A stretch of DNA of 64,000 nucleotides from Charina bottae (lineage: Eukaryota > Chordata > Lepidosauria > Squamata > Charinaidae): NCBI GenBank assembly GCA_023362775.1, contig JALMGJ010000005.1, forward strand, positions 82,997,921 to 83,061,920, read 5' to 3'. The notes beneath the pieces are model-generated. The model did not search any database. It saw nothing but the letters and a program-made list of their open reading frames with translations, and was not told the DNA's origin. Shown here one piece after another: positions 9,976 to 19,819 of this stretch; within the stretch, counting starts at the first letter, position 1, and each line of letters starts with the position of its first letter. Position numbers and translations under genes: made by a program.

Positions 9976-10184
9976 TGCGAAAAGGGAGTGGAACTTGCTG
10001 TCTGTTTATATATCCTGGCTTGTCCTGCCTGTGTTGGTGGGGGTCTTGTACTCTCCTTGGTAGTTCCTTGATTGGGCTGTTGTGTGCTGTTTGGGTGATT
10101 GACTGAGTTAATAGTTCCTTGATTAAGGTCTATTGTGTAGTTTGATTGCTCCTCTGCTGCTAATCTTGCTGTTAATCTATGCAT
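9972..10184 (-). CDS. Penelope small ORF (70 aa), leader of unit B
   Basis: Almost identical to the 7294-7506 frame. It lies between the stop of unit C's RT ORF (10206) and the start of unit B's RT ORF (9969). The junction reads stop TGA, two bases, ATG. If transcription starts in unit C, the two ORFs could be expressed by termination-reinitiation. No domain recognised. Confidence 0.6.
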   Translation of the reverse strand: MHRLTARLAAEEQSNYTIDLNQGTINSVNHPNSTQQPNQGTTKESTRPPPTQAGQARIYKQTASSTPFSH

Positions 10185-10205
10185 ATCTTGTTGTTGATTG
10201 CTGGC

Positions 10206-11351
10206 CTAGGGGTCTTCTGGTCTTCTGGCTATTCTATTGTCTCTTATGAATGGTATGTAAATGTTGTTAACCTCTATGTGTCTGTTGATGGCTGCTTTGT
10301 CTGAATGCCAAGCTTCCAGGAATTCTCTAGCATTTTTGGATTTGGCCTGGTCTAATATGCTCAGAGTTTCCCAGTTGAAAGTATGGTTAAGTCTGTCCAT
10401 GTGTTGTGAGATTAAGGAGTTTTCATCATGTCTTCTGACTGCTAGTTGGTGTTCGTGGATGCGTTCTGCTAGTCTTCTGCCAGTCTGTCCTACATAGTGG
10501 CTGTTACAGTCCTTACACTGTATGTTGTAGATAACTCCTGTTTTTTCTTCTTGGGCTACTGGGTCTTTTGGTTTACTTACAATGTTCTGAAGGGTTTTGG
10601 TTGGTTTGTGTGGTACAGTGATGCCGTGTGGATGTAACAGTCTATTAGTAGTTTCTGAGATGTTTCTGATGTATGGCAGTGTAATCCTTTTCATAGCTTC
10701 TGTTGGTTTTGCTGTGGTGGGTTGAGTGGTCAGGCACTTTTTGATAAAGTTGTGTGGATATCCATTTTGCTGGAAGATGCTATATAAGTGGTCTGTTTCC
10801 TTTTTCTGGTGTTCTGGGTTGCTGCAGTGTGTTTGTGCTCATCTGAATAGTGTTCTTACACAGCTCCTCTTGTGTGAGGTTGGGTTATTGCTTTGATAGT
10901 GGAGCACTTGGTTAGTGTGGGTAGATTTCCGGTAGACTTGTGTTTCTTGAATGCCATCATTTCCTCTACTGATGAGGATGTCCAAGAAGGGTAGTGTGTT
11001 GTTGTTTTCTTCTTCCTTTGTGAATTTTATTCCTTTGAAGATGTTGTTGATGGCTTCATGTGTTTCCTCCAGTTGATCCTTTTTTATTATGACGAAGGTG
11101 TCATCTACATACCGGATCCATACTTTGGGTTGTATGTGTGGGAGTGCTATCCTTTCTAGACGTTGCATTACTATCTCTGCTATGAGTCCTGAGAGTGGTG
11201 ATCCCATAGGTGTTCCTTTGATTTGTTGGAATATTTGTCCATCAAACTGAAAGTAGGTGGTGAGGCAGAGGTTGATGAGGTCCATGATTCTGGGTATTTT
11301 GATCTTGGTGTATCTTGTTAGGTCGGGTGTGTTACGTAGAACTGCTGCCAT
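10206..11351 (-). pseudogene. Penelope RT/GIY-YIG ORF, unit C, 5'-truncated
   Basis: Begins mid-RT (MAAVLRNTPDLTRYTKIK), keeps motif B, IRYVDDTF and GIY-YIG with LAERIHEH. One in-frame TGA at 10839-10841 replaces an Arg codon of unit B (CGA to TGA, a CpG transition). After it the frame stays open to 10206. Otherwise very close to unit B. Confidence 0.92.
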
Positions 11352-11590
11352 GGATTCAACATTTGCTTAATTTCAACAGTACTTTCCTGTATTATCTCAG
11401 AGAATGTAACATTATGACAACCCTTCCAACTCCATTCACAGCTAATTTTGGGGGAGAAAAACTTAGTCTTACTTTCAAGTAAAAATAGTATCTAACCCCT
11501 ACTCATACCATTTTTCAGCATGTGAGTGTTGTCCCAGTTTCCATTGTTATATTATTTCCATTTCAGTTTATCATTTACCATCTTGCTGCT

Positions 11591-14500
11591 CTCCAGCAAA
11601 GGAGATCGTTACCTTGTCGTGGTGCTGGAGCTTGAGCACCTCAATGAAACCGTGAGCTAAACCGTGAAGGGACACCCAAGACGGGAAGGTCGTGGCAGAG
11701 AGGTCAGACTAAATACAATCCCTGGGGAAGGTAATGGCAACCCACCCCAGTATTCTTGCCATGAAAACTAAATGGATCAGTACAACCAAAGATATGTCGG
11801 TATACCATCGGAAGATGGGACTCCCAGGTCGGAAGATGGTCAAAATGCTACTGGGGAGGAACAGAGGATACGTTCAACTAGCCCCAGATGTGATGACGCA
11901 GCTAGCTCAAAGCCGAAAGGACGGCTAGCGGCCAACGGTGCTGGTGGTGAACGACGAATCCCATGTTCTAAAGATCAACACACTATAGGAACCTGGAATG
12001 TAAGATCTATGAGCCAGGGCAAATTGGATGTGGTTATTGGTGAGATGTCAAGATTAAATATAGACATTTTAGGTGTCAGTGAACTGAAATGGACTGGGAT
12101 GGGCCACTTCACATCAGATGACCACCAGATCTACTACTGTGGACAAGAGGACCACAGAAGAAATGGAGTAGCCTTCATAATTAATAATAAAGTGGCTAAA
12201 GCAGTGCTTGGATACAATCCAAAAAACGATAGAATGATCTCAATTCGAATTCAGGGTAAGCCATTTAACATCACAGTGATCCAAATATACGCCCCAACCA
12301 CAGATGCTGAAGAAGCAGAAGTAGATCAGTTCTATGAGGATCTGCAGCACCTACTGGATAATACACCAAAAAGAGATGTTATTTTCATTACAGGAGACTG
12401 GAATGCTAAGGTGGGTAGTCAGACGACACCTGGAATTACAGGTAAACATGGTCTGGGAGAACAAAATGAAGCAGGACATAGGCTGATAGAATTTTGCCAA
12501 GACAACTCACTGTGCATAACAAACACTCTCTTCCAGCAACCTAAAAGACGACTTTATACATGGACTTCACCAGATGGTCGACACCGAAATCAGATTGACT
12601 ACATCCTTTGCAGCCAAAGGTGGCGGACATCTATACAGTCGGTAAAAACAAGACCTGGAGCTGACTGTAGTTCAGATCATGAACTTCTTATTGCAAAATT
12701 TAGAATCAGACTAAAGAGAATAGGGAAGACCCACAGATCAGTTAGATATGAGCTCACTAATATTCCTAAGGAATATGCAGTGGAGGTGAAGAATAGATTT
12801 AAGGGACTAGATTTAGTAGATAGGGTCCCAGAAGAACTATGGACAGAAGTTCGCAACATTGTTCAGGAGGCGGCAACAAAAAACGTCCCAAAGAAAAAAA
12901 AAACCAAGAAGGCAAGATGGCTGTCTGCTGAAACACTGGAAGTAGCCCAAGAAAGAAGGAAAGCAAAAGGCAACAGTGATAGGGGGAGATATGCCCAATT
13001 AAATGCAAAATTCCAGAGGTTAGCCAGAAGAGATAAGGAATTATTTTTAAACAAGCAATGTGTGGAAGTGGAAGAAGACAATAGAATAGGAAGGACAAGA
13101 GACCTCTTCCAGAAAATTAGAAACATCGGAGGTAAATTCCAGGCAAAAATGGGTATGATCAAAAACAAAGATGGTAAGGACCTAACAGAAGCAGAAGAGA
13201 TCAAGAAAAGGTGGCAAGAATATACGGAAGATCTGTATAGGAAGGATAATAATATTGGAGATAGCTTTGACGGTGTGGTCAGTGAGTTAGAGCCAGACAT
13301 CCTGAAGAGTGAGGTTGAATGGGCCTTAAGAAGCATTGCTAATAACAAGGCAGCAGGAGACGACAGTATCCCAGCTGAACTGTTTAAAATCTTGCAAGAT
13401 GACGCTGTCAAGGTGATGCATGCCATATGCCAGCAAATTTGGAAAACACAAGAATGGCCATCAGATTGGAAAAAATCAACTTATATCCCCATACCAAAAA
13501 AGGGAAGCACTAAAGAATGTTCAAACTATCGAACAGTGGCACTTATTTCACATGCCAGTAAGGTAATGCTCAAGATCTTGCAAGGTAGACTCCAGCAATT
13601 CATGGAGCGAGAATTGCCAGATGTACAAGCTGGGTTTAGAATAGGCAGAGGAACTAGAGACCAAATTGCCAATATCCGCTGGATAATGGAGAAAGCCAGG
13701 GAATTTCAGAAAAACATCTATTTCTGTTTTATTGACTATTCTAAAGCCTTTGACTGTGTGGATCATAACAAATTGTGGCAAGTTCTTGGTGGTATGGGGA
13801 TACCAAGTCATCTTGTCTGCCTCCTGAGGAATCTGTATAACGACCAAGTAGCAACGGTAAGAACAGAGCACGGAACAACGGACTGGTTTAAGATTGGAAA
13901 AGGAGTACGGCAGGGTTGTATACTCTCACCCTACCTATTCAACCTGTACGCAGAACACATCATGCGACATGCTGGGCTTGAGGAATCCAAGGCTGGAGTT
14001 AAAATTGCTGGAAGAAACATTAACAATCTCAGATATGCAGATGATACCACTTTGATGGCTGAAAGCGAGGAGGAGTTGAGGAGCCTTATGACGAAGGTGA
14101 AAGAAGAAAGTGCAAAAGCTGGGTTGCAGTTAAACCTCAAAAAAACCAAGATTATGGCAACGAGCTTGATTGATGACTGGCAAATAGAGGGAGAAAAAGT
14201 GGAGGCAGTGACAGACTTTGTATTTCTAGGCGCAAAGATTACTGCAGACGCTGACTGCAGCCAGGAAATCAGAAGACGTCTACTTCTTGGGAGGAGAGCA
14301 ATGGCAAATCTTGATAAAATAGTTAAGAGCAGAGACATCACACTGACAACAAAGGTCCGCATAGTTAAAGCAATGGTATTCCCTGTAGTAACCTATGGCT
14401 GCGAGAGCTGGACCATAAGGAAGGCTGAGCGAAGGAAGATAGATGCTTTTGAACTGTGGTGTTGGAGGAAAATTCTGAGGGTGCCTTGGACTGCAAGAAG

Positions 14501-14814
14501 ATCAAACCAGTCCATACTCCAGGAAATCAAGCCAGACTGCTCACTTGAGGGAATGATATTAAAGGCAAAACTGAAGTACTTTGGCCACATCATGAGAAGA
14601 CAGGATACCCTGGAGAAGAAGCTGATGCTAGGGAAAGTGGAAGGCAAAAGGAAGAGGGGCCGACCAAGGGCAAGATGGATGGATGGTATTCTGGAGGCGA
14701 CAGACTCAACCATTGGGGAGCTGGGGATGATGACGGCCGACAGAGGGCTCTGGCGTGGACTGGTCCATGAAGTCACGAAGAGTCGGAAACGACTGAACGA
14801 ATAAACAACAACAA
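11591..14814 (+). mobile_element. BovB (RTE clade) LINE, full length
   Basis: Begins with the BovB 5' UTR (gttaccttgtcgtggtgctg) and ends cgactgaacgaataaacaac plus an ACA run. CATCTTGCTGCT at 11579-11590 and 14815-14826 is a perfect 12-bp target duplication. With an open ORF this is a young insertion. BovB is the LINE known for repeated horizontal transfer between squamates and ruminants. Confidence 0.97.
11772..14804 (+). CDS. BovB ORF2: AP endonuclease and reverse transcriptase (1010 aa)
   Basis: Open from ATG (preceded in frame by TAA) to TAA. The endonuclease spans about residues 75-310: GTWNVRSMSQGK, GVSELKWTG with the metal-binding Glu, TGDWNAKVG and SSDHELLIAKF with the catalytic Asp-His. 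RT: PIPKKGSTKECSNYR, motif A FCFIDYSKAFDCVDHNKLW near 660, motif B GKGVRQGCILSP near 715, motif C NNLRYADDTTLMAES near 755. The C-terminal part has VTYGCESWTIRKAERRK and WTARRSNQSIL. Length is normal for BovB ORF2 and no key residue looks missing, so it may encode active protein. Confidence 0.96.
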   Translation: MDQYNQRYVGIPSEDGTPRSEDGQNATGEEQRIRSTSPRCDDAASSKPKGRLAANGAGGERRIPCSKDQHTIGTWNVRSMSQGKLDVVIGEMSRLNIDILGVSELKWTGMGHFTSDDHQIYYCGQEDHRRNGVAFIINNKVAKAVLGYNPKNDRMISIRIQGKPFNITVIQIYAPTTDAEEAEVDQFYEDLQHLLDNTPKRDVIFITGDWNAKVGSQTTPGITGKHGLGEQNEAGHRLIEFCQDNSLCITNTLFQQPKRRLYTWTSPDGRHRNQIDYILCSQRWRTSIQSVKTRPGADCSSDHELLIAKFRIRLKRIGKTHRSVRYELTNIPKEYAVEVKNRFKGLDLVDRVPEELWTEVRNIVQEAATKNVPKKKKTKKARWLSAETLEVAQERRKAKGNSDRGRYAQLNAKFQRLARRDKELFLNKQCVEVEEDNRIGRTRDLFQKIRNIGGKFQAKMGMIKNKDGKDLTEAEEIKKRWQEYTEDLYRKDNNIGDSFDGVVSELEPDILKSEVEWALRSIANNKAAGDDSIPAELFKILQDDAVKVMHAICQQIWKTQEWPSDWKKSTYIPIPKKGSTKECSNYRTVALISHASKVMLKILQGRLQQFMERELPDVQAGFRIGRGTRDQIANIRWIMEKAREFQKNIYFCFIDYSKAFDCVDHNKLWQVLGGMGIPSHLVCLLRNLYNDQVATVRTEHGTTDWFKIGKGVRQGCILSPYLFNLYAEHIMRHAGLEESKAGVKIAGRNINNLRYADDTTLMAESEEELRSLMTKVKEESAKAGLQLNLKKTKIMATSLIDDWQIEGEKVEAVTDFVFLGAKITADADCSQEIRRRLLLGRRAMANLDKIVKSRDITLTTKVRIVKAMVFPVVTYGCESWTIRKAERRKIDAFELWCWRKILRVPWTARRSNQSILQEIKPDCSLEGMILKAKLKYFGHIMRRQDTLEKKLMLGKVEGKRKRGRPRARWMDGILEATDSTIGELGMMTADRGLWRGLVHEVTKSRKRLNE

Positions 14815-15116
14815 CATCTTGCTGCTAGTTTTGGATATATTTCAAATACACAGAATGCTAAGCTATAATGTGGTTTGTTTGACTTTGGCTGATTTTTGTT
14901 GTATTTTGGTAATAAATCATAGCTCACATATGAATTCAGCCACTGTCGAAACTTTCTCACCCCTCTAAAAAATTTCAAGTAAATATAACCTGACCAAAAT
15001 CAGCTATTCTTTTCCACAATGATGAAAGTAAGTATAGAGAAAAGTGTTCTTCATCCCAATTTAATTACTTAATATATTGTTTAAGAACAAAGGAATAGGA
15101 CAATTTCAAAACATAC

Positions 15117-15240
15117 ATGCCAATGTTCTGTAAAGGCTTCCAATAGCCTCAGAATCACAGGAGCTTCTCCTGGCAAACGAAAGGCTTCTAGGTAGAATCG
15201 CAATGCTTCATCTAGTCGTAAACCTTGGAAATGGAAAGTC
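15117..15240 (-). CDS. GBF1: GBF1 exon, Sec7 glutamic finger
   Basis: Encodes RTFHFQGLRLDEALRFYLEA and FRLPGEAPVILRLLEAFTEH. FRLPGEA carries the catalytic glutamate of Sec7 domains that displaces Mg and GDP from ARF. The alanine after it is a residue whose change makes human GBF1 brefeldin-resistant, as I recall. Acceptor tctcttcag/GACTTT. The donor TTGGCAT/gtatgt gives H-W-H where human has R-W-M. Confidence 0.96.
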
Positions 15241-15602
15241 CTGAAGAGAAAACACAAAATTAAGGTAATTTGGTAGAACAAAGGGAGTATTAGGCAGATT
15301 TACATCACAAAATCATTAATGGTCAGAACATGTTTTATTTTCAGACTTTTATTTCCAATTATTTGGAGATGCATGGGCTACTTTCAGAGAATGGTTTGGT
15401 ATGACAGTAAAAAGCCTACGGAGAAGATAATACCACTAGATTGTTCCAGAGACTCCTTTATCCATGTTAATGTTAGCACTTAGCCAGTTTCATCAGTTCT
15501 TATCAAAGCCCTGTATTTTTAGCATAAGGGGCAGCAAACAGGTCTGTTTATTAAAAGGTCTTTTACACACCAGCTGTATCAAAGATGATTAGGAAATACA
15601 GT

Positions 15603-15936
15603 AAAGGTAAAGGTTTCCCTCACACATTTGTGCAGTCATGTCCAACTCTAGGGGCCGGTGCTCATCTCCATTTGTTAGCCGAAGAGCCAGCGTTGTCCGA
15701 AGACGCTTCCACGGTCATGTGGCTGGCATGACGCACGTGGAACGCTGTTACCTACCCACCAAAGTGGTACCTATTCATCTACTTGCATTTGCATGCTTTC
15801 GAATTGCTAGGTTGGCAAGAGCTGGGGCTAATGCAGGAGCTCACTCCGTCACGCGGGACTAGGGATTCGAACCTCCGAACTTGCGATCTTCTGATCGACA
15901 AGCCTGGTGACTTACCCACTGAGCCACCACGCCCCT
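15603..15936 (-). mobile_element. Sauria-type SINE
   Basis: Minus strand copy with B box gaggttcgaatccc near 15865, A box near 15905-15925 and BovB-like tail with accttta at the left edge. Full length, little diverged. Confidence 0.92.
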
Positions 15937-16521
15937 AGGAAATAAGAGTTCCATGCAATGGAAAGTGTAACAGTCTTCTTATTTTTAGGTTCTGATTCAG
16001 AGAACTCCAAAAACAAAGGAAGGCAAATCTGGCAGCCTCTTAAGCCAGTTTTTAAAATCAAATTATGGATTTTAGCCTGAAACATGCAATGAATAATGCT
16101 GAAATATTACCCAACTCACATCTATTAAAATTTTAGCTTACAAATATATTAATTATAATGGGGCAATGAACTGAATTTGGTCTGAGGGCCAGGTTCTGGC
16201 TACTACTTTCCCCAACAGGCAAGGGAAGGAAACTCTACCCTTCAATATCATTTATATTTGTCATTTGTATTCATGCAGGAAAAGGTGAGCAATGGCATCC
16301 ATCTCTTCCTGCTACAGGAAAAAAGCCCAGGCTCAGACCTCTCTTTCAGCCGTGCTGATGATACAGTGTCATTCTCTTTCAGCCCAATGTTAACTCACAA
16401 GATTATTGTGGGATTAAAACAAGGGAGACTCCCATGTGTGCTATCTTGGGGTCTCAATAGTAATATAATTTATTTATTTATAATTTATTTATTTATTTAT
16501 TTAAACATGACAAATAAATAA

Positions 16522-16848
16522 GCTGATGGGGGCGTGGTGGCTCAGCGGGTAAGACGCCAGGCTTGTAAGATCCCAAGTTTGGAGGTTCGAATCCCTAGTC
16601 CCGCGTGACGGAGTGAGCTCCCGCACTCGCCCCAGCTCTTGCCAACCTAGCAATTCGAAAGCATGCAAATGCAAGTAGATGAATAGGTACCACCTCGGTG
16701 GGAAGGTAACAGCGTTCCACGTGCGTCATGCTGGCCACATGACCTTGGAAGCGTCTTCGGACAACGCTGGCTCTTCGTCTAACAAACGGAGATGAGCACC
16801 AGCCCCTAGAGTCGGACACGACTGCACAAATGTGCGGGGGGAACCTTC
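16522..16848 (+). mobile_element. Sauria-type SINE with target duplication
   Basis: A box tggctcagcgggtaagacg, B box ggttcgaatcc, tail gagtcggacacgactgcac. ACAAATAAATAA at 16510-16521 and 16849-16860 flanks it. The left copy sits at the end of an (ATTT)n tract. Confidence 0.93.
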
Positions 16849-17113
16849 ACAAATAAATAATCTAACCATAAAGAGACAGGGCTGTACTATTTTAGAATGA
16901 ACAGCTGCTCCATTTCAAGAAGGCAATTGGTAAGTTCCAAATTCCAAATAACATACATACATACATACCCATAAAATAGCACAGCAAGCATAATTCCTAA
17001 TGATTTCCAAGGTCCTTTGCAATTTTATAACTGTATGAAAATCAACCAACCATTATTCCCTATTCCAGGGTTCTCTTAGCTTGCTCCCAATGTGTTTAAG
17101 CATTTCTACTCAC

Positions 17114-17316
17114 CTGACAAAACTATCCAGCAAATCGACATTTTTCCGATCACTCACAAATTCCCCAATCATTTTCTTGTCCAGTCTAGGATTTTCTCTC
17201 AGCCACTTTGCCACTTGATTGTTATCCATTGGGGTAGCCAAGAGATTTTTCTCCTGAAGAAGCTGTATTCCTTTCTTTGGCTTTTGATTGAACTGCTCTG
17301 AACCACTTATTAAGAG
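17114..17316 (-). CDS. GBF1: GBF1 exon, start of Sec7 domain
   Basis: Encodes LLISGSEQFNQKPKKGIQLL, then MDNNQVAKWLRENPRLDKK and IGEFVSDRKNVDLLDSFV. This is the N-terminal helical half of the Sec7 catalytic domain. Acceptor tttttaag/CTCTTA, donor TTGTCAG/gtgag. Phase 0 in, 2 out. It has no ATG-initiated frame of its own. Confidence 0.96.
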
Positions 17317-17516
17317 CTTAAAAAGTCAAACCAATGAATTAACCAAGATATACTTTATAGTGGCATTATTCTAATACCAAACCAACATTATTCTAATACA
17401 AAACCAAACCAACAAGTCTGTACAGTAATAGAATTAAATATGTTCTTTTTTAATCTTTAGATTTGGAGCCCACTTTTAGACTTTATTCCACACAATCAGT
17501 TTTACATTAGTAAAAT

Positions 17517-17850
17517 ACAATACAGCCACTTCTTGTTTAGCGGCTACCTCATTTAGCAACCGTTCGCAAATACAATGGTAATTAAAAAAAACAATTCTGA
17601 TCCAATGCACGCACTTACACCAAACTTCTGCGCCTGACAACAACACACACTGGACTGAGAGTAATGCTGGCATTGCTGCATGAGAGAACTTCATCTAAAT
17701 GAGATGGCAGCAACCAGTGATCTTTGCAGCATTTCTCTCTCTCTCTCTCATTCTCTCTCTCATTCTCTCTCTCTGTCATGTATTTGCTTAATGACCATTT
17801 CACTTCCGATTTAAGGAATGGATTGTGGTCGCTAAATGAGGAGAGCGTGT
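17517..17850. mobile_element. MITE-like repeat (caggtagtcctc family), degenerate
   Basis: Contains family phrases (tttagcggctacctcattta, tggtcgctaaatgagg) and a CT-rich tract at about 17735-17777. Edges are approximate. Relatives at 19392-19816, 43185-43723 and 60787-61150. Confidence 0.5.
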
Positions 17851-17859
17851 AATTCTATG

Positions 17860-19390
17860 AAGATATTACCACTTAAGTACCTTTTAAATGGTAATATCTT
17901 CATAAAATTAACAACCTCTCCTCACCCTAAGCAAATATTTATAACCTCTCTATTACACAGGGAGGCAGCTAACAAAAAACAGAACAGGAACAAGTTACCA
18001 TCACAACATGTATTAAAGAGTCATCTCCCAAAGGCCTTATGAAAAAGCCACATTTTATATAGGCCTAAAGGAACATTCCTTGAAAGGAAATTGTATTCTT
18101 TTGACATATTACTGAAATGGCTCTTATCTCATGTAATCTACCAGGACATCTCAGGCAATGGTAGAGTACAGGATAAGTTCTCTAGTGTCTTGATTGCATT
18201 AATAGGTTCATATTTTCATCCTGCACAATTTGAACTTTAAATGTCAATTCTTTGACTATAGCTACAAAACACTAAATTTGATGCAAAGTTCAGATCAATT
18301 TGTTCTTGTAATGTTGCATTCCAGAACAGTTTTAATTCCTGTGTACAAAGGCAGCCTTCTGTGAATGTGTCAGAGTAATTTAGACAACATGTCATTAAGG
18401 CATAAAGACACCGTCATCAAAGCACGCATCATATCATGTTTTGACACACCCATTACCCATATATATATTATATCCAGAAGCATACGCAAGCTACAAATCT
18501 GAGTCTGAAAAGGAAAACAGAGCTAGGTATCATCTTAAAACCAATGACATGCTGCACCAAATCTATTTCTCTCTCTCTCTTAATTTTCAGTTATGAAATG
18601 ATGTAGACAACTATGGAACCCTACAATCCTTCAAATGCCACAAAATAATGATCTAACTTCACTTTCTGGCTGGGTTCATACAACATATTAAACTTTCATA
18701 ACAGGTTTTGAAATTTCTAGCCTAACATAGGCTAGAATCAGGATGGAAAATATACAATTCAGTTTGTTGTGGGAACCCAGCCATTGTCTTAAGTAAATTG
18801 TGTGAACAAGGACGTGACATTATGCTGTAATATGATTTAATTGTTTGGACAAAACATATGCGAGCACAGGAATTGTGTTTTCCTATGAAAGCAGCTTCTG
18901 AGACTGATCCTCCAAGGAAGATTGGAATTATCCATGCTCGAAATTTCATCCCACGAACATTATCCATCACAACATGGCCTATTATAATGAATACTTCTAA
19001 GAGGTCTAGAAGAATCTACAGGGATGCATTTTTCCTGTCCATATTAAAACCATCTGTTAATAGTTTATTTTCCTGTCACTTATTTTTGTATTGAACTAGC
19101 AAAAATCCCAACAGATTGAAAAAACAAACAAATATCAGAAGAGAGGGAGCTCTTGTTATTCAAAATGAAGTTGGTCAGCCAGCTGTCCAACTGTTTGAGT
19201 ATTTTCAAACTCTGTTCACCTTCATCAAGCAGAGCACTGAAGTAAATAACATATAAAGCCCTTTCTACTTTTATGATTATATAACCTCCCTCTTCAAACC
19301 AGAATGCAATTGGATAGACTCCATTCAAAATCATTGAAATTAGTTGAAATCAGTAAATTAAAAAAAAAAACTATATCCTTGGACACAAAT
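17860..19390. other. GBF1 intron, mostly unique
   Basis: A possible degraded DNA MITE near 18669-18815 (gctgggttcataca facing a complementary tgggaacccagcc). The rest shows nothing I can name. Confidence 0.35.
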
Positions 19391-19391
19391 A

Positions 19392-19816
19392 CAGGTAGCT
19401 CTTGGGTCATCACGGCAATTGGAATTCGAATTTCTGTCACTAAGTGATGCAGTGGTAAAGTGCGACGTCACGTGACTGCATCGCTTAGCGACAGCAATCC
19501 CGGCAGTCCCAGTTGCCGTCATAACCCCAGGACTGTGCAGGTAATTAAGCGGGAAGAGGCAGGAGTCCCAGGCAAGCAGGTGAGAGCTGCACGTAAGAGC
19601 TATGGGCACGGGTGCTGCGGGCGCTAAGGAATGCAGGCGGGTGCCACGGGCAGAGGGGTGGGTGTAAACGTGGGCCAGCCCAAATTTTGTTCACGTGACC
19701 ACGGGGGCGCTGCAAGAGCCAGAACTTTGAGGACTGGTCGTAAGTCCATTTTTTTCAGTGCCATCATAACTTTGAATGGTTACTGAACAAATGGACATAA
19801 CCTGAGGACTACCTAT
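19392..19816. mobile_element. MITE-like repeat with inverted ends
   Basis: Left end caggtagctcttgggtcat and the complement of the right end (aggtagtcctcaggttat) form imperfect terminal inverted repeats. The interior is a succession of 'cttagcgacagcaat' and 'cataactttgaa' type phrases. Superfamily not determined. Confidence 0.6.
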
Positions 19817-19819
19817 ACG

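Larger units (their letters stand above)
7220..11358 (-). mobile_element. Tandem Penelope-like insertion (partial unit C + full unit B)
   Basis: One insertion of two head-to-tail Penelope-like units on the minus strand. A 5'-truncated unit (11358 to about 9970) is followed by a complete unit (9969 to about 7300) and then the first bases of another unit (7291-7220). ACATTTGCTTAA stands at 7208-7219 and 11359-11370 as a 12-bp target duplication around the whole array. This matches the known partial-tandem (pseudo-LTR) layout of Penelope elements. The two units are nearly identical, so the insertion is recent. Confidence 0.95.

Noticed and set aside
16527..16610. tRNA gene suggested by perfect A and B boxes
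   Set aside because: The boxes belong to the head of a dispersed SINE with core and BovB-like tail; no foldable mature tRNA was evident.
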